From NCBI GenBank assembly GCA_035235625.1, contig CP141146.1, positions 39,539,709 to 39,603,708 on the forward strand: 64,000 nt of DNA, written 5' to 3'. The notes below the pieces were generated by a model. The model was not told where the DNA came from and ran no database searches. It was given only the letters and a program-made list of their open reading frames with translations. Shown piece after piece: positions 43,696 to 55,650 of the stretch. The DNA comes from Saururus chinensis. Lineage: Eukaryota; Streptophyta; Magnoliopsida; Piperales; Saururaceae. Made by a program: the position numbers and the translations under genes. The first letter of the stretch is position 1. The number at the start of each line of letters is the position of its first letter.

Positions 43696-44664
43696 TTTTT
43701 ATTGGATGGTAGACCCACAATTAAGTGAATAGAAAATAAGCTTCTGATATGTCTTTTAAAGTGCTCAACCAAAATAAATTAATCCAAATGGAGCTATTAA
43801 AATGGGAAAAAACTTTTTTTTAAAATGGAGCTATTAATACGGGACGGATGAAGTACCTTTTTACGTGTTTAATTGTCCTTTTCATCCATATATATTATAT
43901 AGTGCGGACTTAAGTTCCCCTTAAACTCCAAATATCTTTGTGTTAATTATATAACATTATAATCACTGGCTTTCAAAAAATTTATTGACTATTAACATGG
44001 GTCTCTCAAGCCTTGGCTGCTTACTATTCCAAATAAATTTAACCAAAATGTATGTTGCTTATAGAAAAACAATCTTGTGATAAGCTAATGATATTTGAAA
44101 AGTAGGATATAAATTCTTTGGTTACATATCAAGACATCTCCGGCAAGAGAGTTAAAACGTTTGACACCTCAGCACCACTCACAATAATTTAGAAGAATTA
44201 TTTAGCCCATAATCAGTGCATGGAAAACTACCATAACATGGCAATTACTAGAATAATATATAAAATGATTCTTCTCATTATTATTATTTTATAATCATTT
44301 ATCATTTTATGTATTGTTCTGATTATAATTATTTATGATCATCTATCATCATATAAAAATTCTAAAAAAATATTTTTATGGACATGCTTATTCTTTTTGA
44401 AGAACACTATAACTAGGCATAAAAGAAGAAAAGGACAACAACAACGAAAAAAGAGGAGGAAAAACAGCAATATAGATCGTTTATGTAACAATACTAACAC
44501 TCCATCATGAGAAGTTCACATTTAGTAAAGTGCCTTCCCTATATGTTATACATCAAACATGTACATGCACCTTGGAGTTGGTTATACCACCAAGTCATAG
44601 CTACATCCAGCATCTCAATATTTCCCATGTACTACTGATAAGATTTATAACAGTGCTTTGACCT
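43696..44664. other. Intergenic DNA with a truncated Stowaway-like remnant
   Basis: AT-rich, no gene seen. Text near 43820-43856 (AAAATGGAGCTATTAATACG, GGACGGATGAAGTA) matches one end of the Stowaway element at 34078-34181. The other end is not clear, so it may be a relic. Confidence 0.5.
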
Positions 44665-45190
44665 TCAGTTATGTATAGGTGTATTTTTCCGGGAGGGTGT
44701 GTAATCCATGACCATCAAATCAGTCCCACCATAAGTTATTCCCTCAGTAGTCACATGGAACTTCTTGTCACTAATTTCCTTTGCAGCAAAGTGCATCTTG
44801 CCCAGGCCAGTGATTGGCCTAATCTTGAGTCCTTCAAAAGTATACAAGCATTGATAAAAGATGTGTAAAAAAGCATCACTCCAACTTTACAAAATTATCA
44901 ATATCTAAAAACCATATTATCAACCCAATTGCATGCAAAGATCTTTGATGAAGGATGATGATCTTGGAGTCATTGGTTTAAGAATACTGCATATCAGAGC
45001 TGAATACCGATGTCCAATCTGATTAGCCTTGTAATCAAAACTTAAATATAATACATAAACTATGCATTATGCTTCTTCAAACATTTGATGCATTCCAATG
45101 CATATATACTATACCAATACCTTGAGCTGCGACGAGGCAAAGTACAAGTGCAAGAACAAGAAGAGCCCGACTGCTTTGCATGGTGGACAT
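44665..45190 (-). CDS. Secreted-peptide precursor of the RGF/GOLVEN/CLEL type, two exons
   Basis: Exon 1 at 45190-45121 and exon 2 at 44831-44665, phase 1, GT..AG, give 78 residues. The N-terminus has a hydrophobic core LLVLALVLCLVAA, a good signal peptide with likely cleavage after AA or AAQ. The middle is basic and variable. The last 13 residues are DYTPSRKNTPIHN, immediately before the stop. Known family members have Asp-Tyr (sulfated by TPST), a central Pro and a C-terminal His-Asn, so this matches an RGF/GLV/CLEL hormone that acts through RGFR receptor kinases on root meristem, gravitropism or lateral root development. Precursor length and C-terminal position fit the family. A downstream start (MQSS, 45181) is also possible. 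TATAAAA lies about 50 bases upstream. Which member it is cannot be said. Confidence 0.8.
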
Positions 45191-45238
45191 TGAGTGCTAG
45201 ACGAAGAGACAGGTAGAAATGGTTTGAGCGATGCTCAC

Positions 45239-45245
45239 TTTTATA
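45239..45245 (-). promoter_or_regulatory. TATA box of the RGF/GOLVEN-like gene
   Basis: TATAAAA on the minus strand, about 50 bases before the first start codon, implies a short leader beginning near 45210. No other strong core signal is visible close by. Confidence 0.6.
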
Positions 45246-46049
45246 GAGAGTTTTCACGGGAAAGACTGTTAATGCAAGGGACTGCTATTGATCTTATTCA
45301 CTTTAGGACATGATTCTCGATCCTTTTTTGTTTGATTGCTTACCGAGCCTATTCCTTCTTTCTTTAGCCACTTATATTTCTATCAACTTCATGGTGGTAA
45401 ATTGGATTAACAACTATAATTTGTTTGAATAAAATCAAACATTATGTCTGTCTGAGTGATGGAATGGGGAAATCAACTCTTAGCTAGACGAGGGTTAAGA
45501 GTATTCATTTGTAGAAAAGGTCATTCTGATTTTTTTTAAATAAAAGCTGTAAGAGATTTTCAAACAATAGCATTACTTTTGACAGAAATGGGATTTTTTA
45601 TTTTTTTGAAAATAGTCCTCAGATTTAGTACATAGATTGGCCCATATTGATTTTTGCAAAATGAATATTCCTTTGGCCATAAATTAAATGATAAAATTCT
45701 CAATTTTGATCTCAATTTTTGGCAACCCTTTGTGGTTGCAACAATTTTCGGTCGACCACTAAGGTGTCCATCTCCGGCCTACAGTCCCATAGGATATGGA
45801 AGGGGATGACAAATTTTAGGCTTGAAAATGCTAATGCCGCTTGCAGCACACATTTCGCAAGATGGGCCAATTGATGGCGTGATGCGGGTCCCATGCCTTG
45901 TTCCACACAGTAAATTAACATGTACGTCCTGCATATGTTGCCTTAACATTATAAATTTGGGAGTTTTTTCCATATTGTCGGGCCAAAGAATGAAAAATTC
46001 CATATTCCATATTGCTTTGAGAGGTGGTTGTGATTCTATCCCATTTTTT

Positions 46050-49000
46050 GTGAACCCCCCCCCCCCGCTACTTTTGTGGGATTGGTGGGCTGAATGTAGG
46101 CATAACTCCAACTGGTGCCTATCCTTCGTTGGGTGTAAGGGCTCTCGATAGGTGAGTTTATACATTTCAGTAGAGTACCATCTTTCATAGTACTCGGGCA
46201 CATAGAAGTGTCTACTATCAGTTGTTGTAATTGTATGCTTACATGGTAGACCCAAATATTGAAACTTTACACATGTGAAGGTATAATCAACTAGGTTTAC
46301 CACATCCTGTGAAGAAAATATCATGAGTATGTGCACACGATAAACGACTCTGTCGTGTCCTTGATTACACGACGCATCATATGATCATTACATAGATCAT
46401 ATCTACTTACATGATAATGGAAAAGAATGTGTTTAAACTAACACGATATGAAGCTCACACGCATAAACGAACACACACTATGTATATCGCCGTATGAATG
46501 CAATGTACCTGGTAATATAGCAAGTTAACTTGGAAGTAATACAGTGACGCAGGCAATACAATCAAATTCCTTTCTTCTTCTTGCCTGTTTTTAATGTGTT
46601 TTCGGGCAAATGGGGTTATCTCTTCCATCATATTTTGTTCGTCCGTCTGACATTTTTCAAATAATGCCGTCGTGTGCTCCCTTGTGTGCTCAATTAAGTG
46701 AGTTATAGGAATCGATTTGGCTTTTTTGAACATTGCATTTACACTTTTAGACCTATTTGAGCTGAGGTTCCCATATCTTTTCCTTGAAAATGATATATTG
46801 ACACAATGCTCCGAACCTATCTTATTTACTCAATCATATGCTTCTGGATTATGTTCTTTAATGTTGTTCATTGTTTCATTGTACATATTCTGTTTGAACG
46901 TTTCGGCTGTAACATGGAGCTGATTCTTTAGGTAGTTGTCCTTGAATTTGTCCAGCATATTTGTTGTCATGTGACAGATGCAATATATGTGGTGTGTAGA
47001 TGGGAAAAACTTCTTTACAACATTAGCCAATCCCTTCTGCCTATCATAAACGATTATATCCAACTCGGCTGGAGGATGAGATAATAGATGATTTCTAAGC
47101 AACTCAAGAAACCAACACTAAGTTTTCTCACACTTGTTCTCAACTACTACAAATGTAATGCACAACATATTATTGTTCCCATCTAGTGCAATTACTATCA
47201 ATAATTGTCCAGGATACTTTCCTTTCAAGAAAGTTGCATCAACCGTTAGCAATGGCCTCAGTATTGTTCTAAAAGCTCTTGCAACGGGGCTAAACATCCA
47301 TAATACTCTTTTGAAATCGTACCCACCCATAGGTCCGGGAATATCACATGATCTCACTGGCACAACTACACTTCCCTGATTTATATATTCTATCTGCCTC
47401 CGATAAGCAGGAAGTAAGTGGTAGGATTTGTCTAGGTCACCATCTATTAAATCAGTCAGAGCTTTACCTGTATGACTGAATATAATTTAGTAAATATTAT
47501 ACGATATCGGCTTACATAGTGTTCCCGATCGCACAACAATTTTTGTTTTCATGTGGCCGGAATCCATACACGATGACTAGTTGTGTTTATGTTAACACGA
47601 TATTGATGTATGTCGTGTGAGTGCAAATTTCGACTATAGTTTAAGTGTGTAACAATAACATGCTAGACTAACATATTGTGACACTAAATCAACACTTCGA
47701 TTATTCTCATGCATTACCTGCACACCAGCATTTCTTGTAGTTCGCAGTTATGCCCAGTGCTTAAAAATATAACTTGTTATGCTCTTAGGCGTAATATCCA
47801 CTGAGTCTTTAAATAGGACATAACATTTTCTCGCTATCTAAAGATGTGGTGCTAGGGGATGGTCAGTTGACTTTGGGTTCCACATGAATGAATCGGCACT
47901 AACCTCGTGATAGTCACATGATCTCCTATATTTGAAGACTTTATGTACTAGTTATAAGAATCATTGGAGCACTTTGCGGTGTACATATTCCGGTTTTAAT
48001 CCACAACACGATATGTAAAATTTGCCTTTATTGCTAAGTCAATCAAGACCCTCTTGAAATGCAACAGGCTTAGAAAATGTGCATCCAATTTGAGGAGCTT
48101 CTCGTAATCCTTAGCTTGCAAACTGCCCGTCATTAGTTGACCTTCACCAATATTTAGTTTCAACATGTTTAAATCATCGACTGTATCCCAATCTGCCTCC
48201 GCCTCAATGTCGACATTACTAGGAACATCGCTGTTTCCAAATTCTTCATGGTCGGACATACTTTCCATGCCAACTATATCATTATCGTACCACTGATCCT
48301 AACCCCACATATTTTCAACTTCTTCGCCTTCTCCACCGTCGTAATTACAAGGGCTATATGGATGTTCGTAGTTATCAAATGAAGTCTTTGTCCCACCCAT
48401 CATTGGCGACAATTCCTCTGATCTATTCTGATTGACTTCTATTTCAGGTTCTGTACTCGTTGGATTGGTGAAAGAAGATTGACGTGAATTTGTTGAGGGC
48501 AAGTTTCCCAGTTCTCCCAATCTGCATTGCACATTATCGTGTTAAAAAATTGCGACATCAGTCGACATCATGTATTCTGTTACCTCGCTTACATTTCAAA
48601 CCGTGTAATCAAAACCACGACATGAAAGCATGTCGTGTTATTATATCTACGTTGCAACTCATAATTGCTATATATTGCATGTGTATATCATGTAATTACT
48701 AATGCGTTATATTACACGTCATGGGACAAGGCATGGGACGTACATATTACTTCATACGATATGATTTACCCTTAACATGATATGTTCAATATCGTGGTCT
48801 TGAGTACACGAAATATTCCAATTGCGTATAATCTAAAGATTCATTGTTACTTAACAATTTTAAAAGTGAACTGAGTTTCATTGAATTTGTATGAAAACTG
48901 TCATTAGTGCTGGGATGAGCCATTACGATGGGTGATTCAGCTCTATTGGCTGTCTGATTCCTTTCTACGGAGGTGATGGTGATTTATCACCTTTGTCGGT

Positions 49001-49400
49001 CTGTTTCATCTCGGCATACAATGATAACACCTTCTTATTCGCCTTCTTATGAATGGAAAACACTGACTGGAGGTCCTCATCGTCTTATAATTCATATATC
49101 ATGGATAATTGAGAGGATAAAATTAAATACTTCAAACTGACATTACCATTGACGGAAAGTCATGCTTTGACTTGCCCTAGCAGCTCGCTGAAGCTCACCA
49201 ACAGATAAATGTTCATCAACCGTGCCATTCCACCAATATACACACCGCCATTGCCTACCTCTCCATTATAATAGATGCAAACACTAATCATATCCATGAT
49301 CGGTGCAAAAGAAGGATCGTTTCTGCGAAATACAGCCTTTAGAGCACTCACACAGCTTCTGCGGTGTCAAAAAATATTTTTTTCTTGTTCATTGATGCTC
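46050..49400 (-). pseudogene. MuDR-type transposase of MULE copy 1, broken
   Basis: Minus-strand order: an N-terminal part (about 49.35-49.16 kb), an acidic segment (about 48.53-48.0 kb), then a MULE catalytic core: LLTVDATFLKGKYPGQ with the first Asp (47.24 kb), IIVYDRQKGLANVVKKFFP with a second Asp (47.06 kb), YCICHMTTNML, then a helical region (46.9-46.5 kb), an intron, and a SWIM-type zinc finger KFQYLGLPCKH (46.24 kb). Stops interrupt the frame (for example between ENKCEKT and CWFLELL). The SWIM motif has TFTC where a C-x-C pair is expected, so the first Cys is lost. It is not functional as read. Confidence 0.8.
46056..46068. repeat. Homopolymeric C run in MULE copy 1
   Basis: Roughly 11 consecutive C residues within the transposase C-terminal region, next to GCTACTTTTGTGGG. 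Such a run is prone to slippage and may also be mis-sized in the assembly. Confidence 0.8.
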
Positions 49401-49642
49401 ATCGGTGAGTCACCGCCGGTCAGCTCTTGTCGGCGAGTTCCGTTTGCCGCCGATAACTCACAGCACACTGGAATGACGCATCACTATTTCGGTTTTCATT
49501 TATTACTCTCTACTTTAAAACATGATATAGTAGAAACCTAATGGCAGTAATTGGTCCATAAATAGGTTATATGACATTTTCGTTTAAAATCCAGGGAATA
49601 TAAAATTTTTCATTCTTTGTCTATGCAATATGAAAAAATTTT

Positions 49643-51884
49643 TAAATTTGGGCTCATTCTAATATGTGGTTCTCGCCCATCTAGTTTGTTGATTTTCCAG
49701 CCTCATTTTGACAGCTGAGAATTCAGGCAAGAACAAGAAGACCCACGTAAGGCCCTTATCTAGGGTATCCTCTTTCTTCAGTCCCTAGTTACAACTTACA
49801 AAAAGTCATTTTGATGTAATAATAGGCCAATTAAGGATGAAAATTGTGTTTTCATGGATTTGTGGTGAAAGGGGGAGACAGATGAGACTAAAGAGAGTGT
49901 ATATTACCGACATAGAAAGAAGGTCAGCAATGCCTGCACCACTCTTGAGCACCCAAATTACAAAACATGAGCATGTGAACTTATACAGTTTATAATGGTA
50001 AACTCATGCGTTCTCGCTTTCAACTAGTGATTTGAAAGTAGATCTTTACCTTTCGTGTGACATTGCATTGAGCCACTGGAGAGAATATGCAATAGACAAC
50101 CTTGGGAATTTAAAGCATGACTTGCACAGTGCATTAGTCTTCCGTGTTATGGGGAAATACATGCACCGAAGCGTGATTTTTATGTCCCGCAAGAGTTCAC
50201 CAGCATGACAGATTCAGTGAAAAAACATCCCACAGGTTTCCTAGAGTGTACTCAGGCCCTTTTTGTTCATATTTTTAACCCATGAAATAGGCCATTAGGA
50301 TGCACATTTGAATCTTCTCACCCCAAATCATTAGATTTCGATCAAACTACTCAGTGATTCAAACCCGCTTGCCCACGAGTAATGTGTGTTGTAGATGAAA
50401 ATCTGACAGCAACTGATGCAGTTGTGTATATATACGTCGTTGACCAAGTTGGATAATGTTTAATAGAAAATTTAATTGGTCAGATTATATATGAGATGTC
50501 ACGGTGAAGTAGTTATAAAAATAGAGGGAAATATTAGAACATGAACTGGGACCCGCACAATGCTGTAGTATATACACGTGGTTGGTGGCAATTGAAAAAT
50601 AATCATCTCCATCCGAGTTGCGGGTCCCACTTCTTTCTTAGCACTAAAAATCTCTATTTTCAATGGACAAGAATAAAGTAATTTTTTTCTGTTTTCTGAG
50701 ATAAAATTCCAATAATGAAGAACTATCTAAATTTCGTTTTTCTGGAACGTACCCCTAGACCCTCAGTTTATCATCAAACTCTAAAGCAGATCTAGAAGCT
50801 GGAAGCCTAATCTTCTTGTAGGGTAAAACCATAGAGCATGGAGAACATGTCCAACTTTGCTGTGTCTTCCTTTGTAGGCTAACAGGGATGAAGATGCACT
50901 TGCTTGTGCTTAAGTTATTTGACCATGCTCATCATGATTATACTCCATTGCATGCCCATTTGTCTCAAAACCTAGTAGACATTTGAGTTGTGATCACAGT
51001 GGCGGAAGTTATTGATTGATAAAATTGTGGCAAAAAAGCGAGACATGAGAGACCAACATGACGGCGACTACCGACACGGGAGGAAGGTATGCAATGCCTT
51101 GGGCCGCTTTGACGCAACCTTTTTAGTATAGCTTAAGAAGCTTATGTCATAATGAGTTTTCACAATCCTTAGCCGCTCAATTGAAATGCTTTAGGCCGGC
51201 CACTGGTAAGGATAAAATTAACTCTCTAATATCCAATTAGTCCCAATCGGAATATATTATACTAATTAATCCTAACATTAACGATTGATAAGAAAAATAC
51301 ATTAATACCCCTACGTTAAAAACTCAACTCGTTCACACGAAAACCGTCACTCGAAACCAACTGAGGAGGACGATCAATCGGACTACTACAAAGAGCAACT
51401 GGCCTTGAGTTTGGACGGGTCAATGAGGATGTTGTCACTACTCTTGGTGAAGTCAGAGTGGTGGAGGGGTGGCGATGGCCTCAGAGGCGGTCTGGATGTA
51501 GCAGAGGAAGGGGGAGATGAAATGATGTTCCTTGACATGTCTATGGATGAATCATCGGTTGACCTACCAAACCTAATACAACATGTATATCGAGTGGTCT
51601 CTCTACAAGCTGTCAACAGGACTTCAAAAGATGCTTTTCCCCAAGATGCCTTTTTTTAATATAAACCCCTATAGCTAAAGTGACTCTTCTTTCTTCTTCA
51701 ACCTGAAAACAAGCTCTAAGAGGCTAGAAGTTTGATTTTGATGCTATTTCAAGGAGCATAATCAAGATTTGAGAGTCATCCAAGCCAAGATGGAGGTGGG
51801 AGAGCTTAAAGATTGGATTTTGAAGTGATAGTATTACTAACTATGACATTCCCAAATCTCTATTGTCACAACTTTGGATTTTTA
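49643..51884. other. Spacer between the two inverted MULE copies
   Basis: About 2.2 kb with no recognised gene. An open frame at 51405-51659 (+) is rich in Gly, Asp and Glu (VAEEGGDEMMFLDMSMD) but has no family I know, and the overlapping opposite frame is equally open, so it is not called as a gene. Confidence 0.5.
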
Positions 51885-54800
51885 TAAGAGTTTTTTCCAT
51901 ATTGCTTGGCCAAAGAATGAAAAATTCCATATTCCCTGGATTTTAAACAGAAATGTCATATGACTTTTTATGGACCAAATTGCCCTTAGGTTTTTACTAT
52001 ATCATGTTTTAAAGTAGAGAGTAATAAATGAACACCGGAATAGTATTGTGACATTCCTGTGTGCTGAGAGTCATCGGCGGTGAACGGAACTCGCCGGCGA
52101 GAGATGACTCACTGGCGAGCATCAATGAACAAGAAAAAAATATTTTTTGATACCGCAGATGCTATGTGAGTGCTCCAAAGGCTACATTTCGCAGAAACGA
52201 TCATTCTTTTATACCGATCATGGATAGGATCAGTATTTGCATCCATTATAATAGAGAAGTAGGCAATGACGGCGTGTATATTGTTGGAATGACACGATTG
52301 ATCAACATTCATCCATCGGTGAGCTTCAGTGAGCTGCTGGGGAAAGTCAAAGTATGACTTTCCATCAATGGTATACATCCTCCCAATCATCCATGATATA
52401 TAAATTACAAAACGATGAGGACCTCCAATCATTGTTCTCCATTCATAAGAAGGCTAATAAGGAGGTGTTATCATTGTATGCCGAGATGAAACAGACCGAC
52501 AACGGTGATAAATCACCATCACCCTCTGTAGAAAGGAACTAGACAGTCAATAGAGCTGAATCACCCATCGTAATGGCTCATTCCAGCTCTAATGACGGTT
52601 TTCATACCGGATTCAATGAAACTCAGTTCACTTTTAAAACTGTTAGGTAACAATGAATCTTTAGATTAGACGCAATTGGAATATTTTGTGTACTCCAGAC
52701 CACGATATTGAACATATTGTGTTAAGGGTAAAATCATATTGTGTGAAGTAATAAACACGATGTGTAATATATCGCATTAGTAATTACATAATATACACAT
52801 GCGATATAGCAATTATGAGTTGCAACGTAGATATAATAACACGACATTCATTTATGTCGTGGTTTTGATTACACAGTTTGAAATGTAAGCAAGGTAATAA
52901 AATACATGATGTTGACTGATGTCACAATTTTTTAACACGATAATGTGCAATGCAGATTGGGAGAACCAGGAAACTTGCCCTCAACAAATCCACGTCAATC
53001 TTCTTTCACCAATCCAATGAGTATAGAACTTGAAATAGAAGTCAAGCAAAATAGATAAAAGGAATTGTCGCCAACGATGGGTGGGACAAGGACTTTATTT
53101 GATAACTACGAACCTCCATACAACCCTTGTAATTATGACGGTGGAGAAGGCAAAGAAGTTGAAAATATGTGGGGTGAGGATCAGTGGTACGATAATGATA
53201 TAGTTGGCATGGAAAGTATGTTTGACCATGAAGAATTTAGAAACAGCGAGGTTCCTAGTAATGTCAAAGTTGAGGCGAAGATAGATTGGGATATAGTCGA
53301 TGATTTAAACATGTCAAAACCGAATATTGGTGAAGGTCAGCTAATGATGGGCAGTTTGCAAGCTAAGGATTGCTAGAAGCTCTCGAATTGGGTGCATATT
53401 TTCTAAGTCTATTGCATTTTAAGAGGGTCTTGATTGACTTAACAATAACGGCGAATTCCACATATCATATTGTGGATGAAAACCGGAATACGTACACCTC
53501 AAAGTGCTCCAATGATTCTTGTAACTGGTATATAAGGGCTTGAAATATAAGATATCATGTGATTGTCACGAGGTTAGTGCCGACTTATTCATGTGGAACC
53601 CAAAGGTAGTCAACTAATCATCCCCTAGCATCGCACCTTTGGATAGCAAAAAAATATTTTGGCCTGCTTAAAGACTCAGTGGACATTACACCTAAGAGCA
53701 TAACAAGTAATATTTCAAAGCACTAGGGCATAATTGTGAACTATAAGAAATGCTGGCGCACAGGTAATGAACGAGAATAATCATAGTGTTGATTTAGTGT
53801 CAAATTATGTTAGTCTAGTGTGTTATCGTTTACACGCTTAAACTATAGTCGGATTTTGCACTCACATGATATATGTAAATATAGTGTTAACATAAAACAT
53901 GACCAGTCATCGTGTATGGATTCCGATCACACAAAAACATAAAATGTCGCGCGATCGGGAACACGATGTAAGCAGCCATCGTATAACCTTTACTAAATTC
54001 TATTCTGTTGTGCAGGTAAAACACTAACTGATTTAATAGATGGGGACCCAAATGAATCCTACCGCATACTCCTGCTTACGGAAGGCAAATAGAATATATA
54101 AATTCGGGCATTGTAATTGCTCTAGTGAGATCATGTGATATTCCCGGACCTATGGGTGGGTACAATTTCAAAAGGGTATTCTAAATGTTTGGCCCCATTG
54201 TGAGAGCTTTTAGAACAACACTGATGTTGTTGCAACGATAGATGCAACTTTCTTGAAAGGAAAGTATTCTGGACAGCTATTGATAGCAACTGCACTAGAC
54301 GGGTATGTTGTGCGTTGCATTTGCAGTGGTTGAGAACGAGTGCAAGAAAACTTGGTGCTGGTTTCTTGAATTGCTTATAAATCATTTATTTTCAAATCCT
54401 CCAACTGAGTTGGATACAATCGTTTCTGATAGATAGAAGGGATTGGCAAATGCTGTGAAGAAGTTTTTCCCATATACACACCACAGATATTGGATCGATC
54501 ACATGGCAGCAAATATGTTGGACAGAATCAGCTCCATGTTGCAGTTGAAACGTTAAGACAGAATGTGTACGACAAAACAATGTACAACATTAAAGAACAT
54601 AATTCGAAAGCATATTCTTAGCTAAATAAGATAGGTTCAGAGCACTGGGCCAATGTATCATTTATAGGGAAAAGATATGGGACCCTCAGCTCAAATAGGT
54701 CTGAAAGTGTAATTGCAATGTTCAAAAAAGCTAGATTGATGCCTATAACTCGTTTAATTGAGCACATGACAGCATTATTTGAAAAATATCGGACAAACGG

Positions 54801-55650
54801 ACAAAATATGATGGAAGAGTTACCCATTTGCTTGAAAACACATTGAAAACAGGCGAGAAGAAGCAAGGAATGTGATTGTATTGCCTGTGTCAATGTATGA
54901 ATTCCAGGTTAACTCGCTATATCACCAGGTACATTGCATTCATACAGCGATGTACATAGCATGTGTTTGTTTATGTGTGAGAGCTTCATATCGTGTTAGT
55001 TTAAACACATTATTTTCATTTATCATGTAAGTAGATACGATTTATGTAACGATCGTATGATGCGTCATGTAATCAAGGACACGACAAAGTCGTTTATTGT
55101 GTGCTCATAGTCACAATATTTTCTTCACAGGATGTGGTAAACCTGGTTGATTGTACCTGCACATGTAGAAAGTTTCAACATCTAGGTCTACCATGTAAGA
55201 ATGCAATCGCAGCAATCGATAATAGACACTTCTATGTATCTGAGTTCTGTGAAAGATAGTACTCTACTATTGTATAAACTGACATATTGAGTGCCCTTAC
55301 ACCCAACAAAGGATAGGCACCAATGGGTACTGGCTGGAGTTATGCCTACATTCAGCCCACTTATCCTACAAAAGCAGCGGGGGGCGTCCACGAAAAAATC
55401 GGATTGAGTCACAACCGCTTCTCAACGCCCCGTGAAAATGTGGAACATGCAGTCAGTTGGGAGACAACCGCAAACGATGTATCAGCACACAAGGGGGGCC
55501 TCCCAATGTGGTAGATGTTCCAACAACAAGCCGAAAGAGGTCGAATAATAGAGTACGTAAATGGTGTAAGGAAGGGGAGCATCGATCAGGATAACCTTTT
55601 CCACCCCCATTCTTTAGCTGAAATTTTTGTATATGCACCGTGTTATCAAC
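51885..55650 (+). mobile_element. Second-family MULE, copy 2, opposite orientation to copy 1
   Basis: Begins with the same TIR (AGTTTTTTCCATATTG, CAAAGAATGAAAAATTCC, CTGGATTTTAAAC) as the right end of copy 1 read in reverse, and matches copy 1 along its length to about 55420. There copy 1 jumps to its TIR, whereas copy 2 continues through the rest of the transposase tail. No matching right TIR was seen, so the right limit is uncertain. Confidence 0.75.
52150..55640 (+). pseudogene. MuDR-type transposase of MULE copy 2, broken
   Basis: Blocks in order: SICIHYNREVGNDGVYIVG and LINIHPSVSFSELLGKV (52.2-52.35 kb, a PB1-like N-terminal part), the acidic segment (53.1-53.4 kb), the catalytic core from about 54.13 kb (GPMGGYNFKRVF, DATFLKGKY), and a SWIM-type motif CTCRKFQHLGLPCKN at 55.16 kb with the last His replaced by Asn. 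Stops and frame changes are frequent (for example near 53375 and 54183). Several introns separate the blocks. It is not functional as read. Confidence 0.75.

Larger units (their letters stand above)
45962..49642 (-). mobile_element. Second-family MULE, copy 1 (3.7 kb), target duplication TAAATTTGGG
   Basis: The left end AGTTTTTTCCATATTG (with CAAAGAATGAAAAATT inside) recurs in reverse complement at the right end (AATTTTTCATTCTTTG, then CAATATGAAAAAATT). TAAATTTGGG is present on both sides, at 45952-45961 and 49643-49652, the 10-bp duplication expected for Mutator. The enclosed minus-strand transposase is broken. The left TIR runs directly into transposase C-terminal codons, so the gene's 3' end was probably deleted internally. 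Confidence 0.85.

Noticed and set aside
45779..46336. 185-residue frame joining a SWIM finger to a long C-terminal tail
   Set aside because: The tail beyond about 46000 runs through the MULE inverted repeat and into flanking DNA outside the element, so it is a chance extension.
51405..51659. 84-residue Gly/Asp-rich frame in the spacer between the MULE copies
   Set aside because: The opposite strand is equally open, it has no recognised similarity, and it has no clear splice or promoter context.
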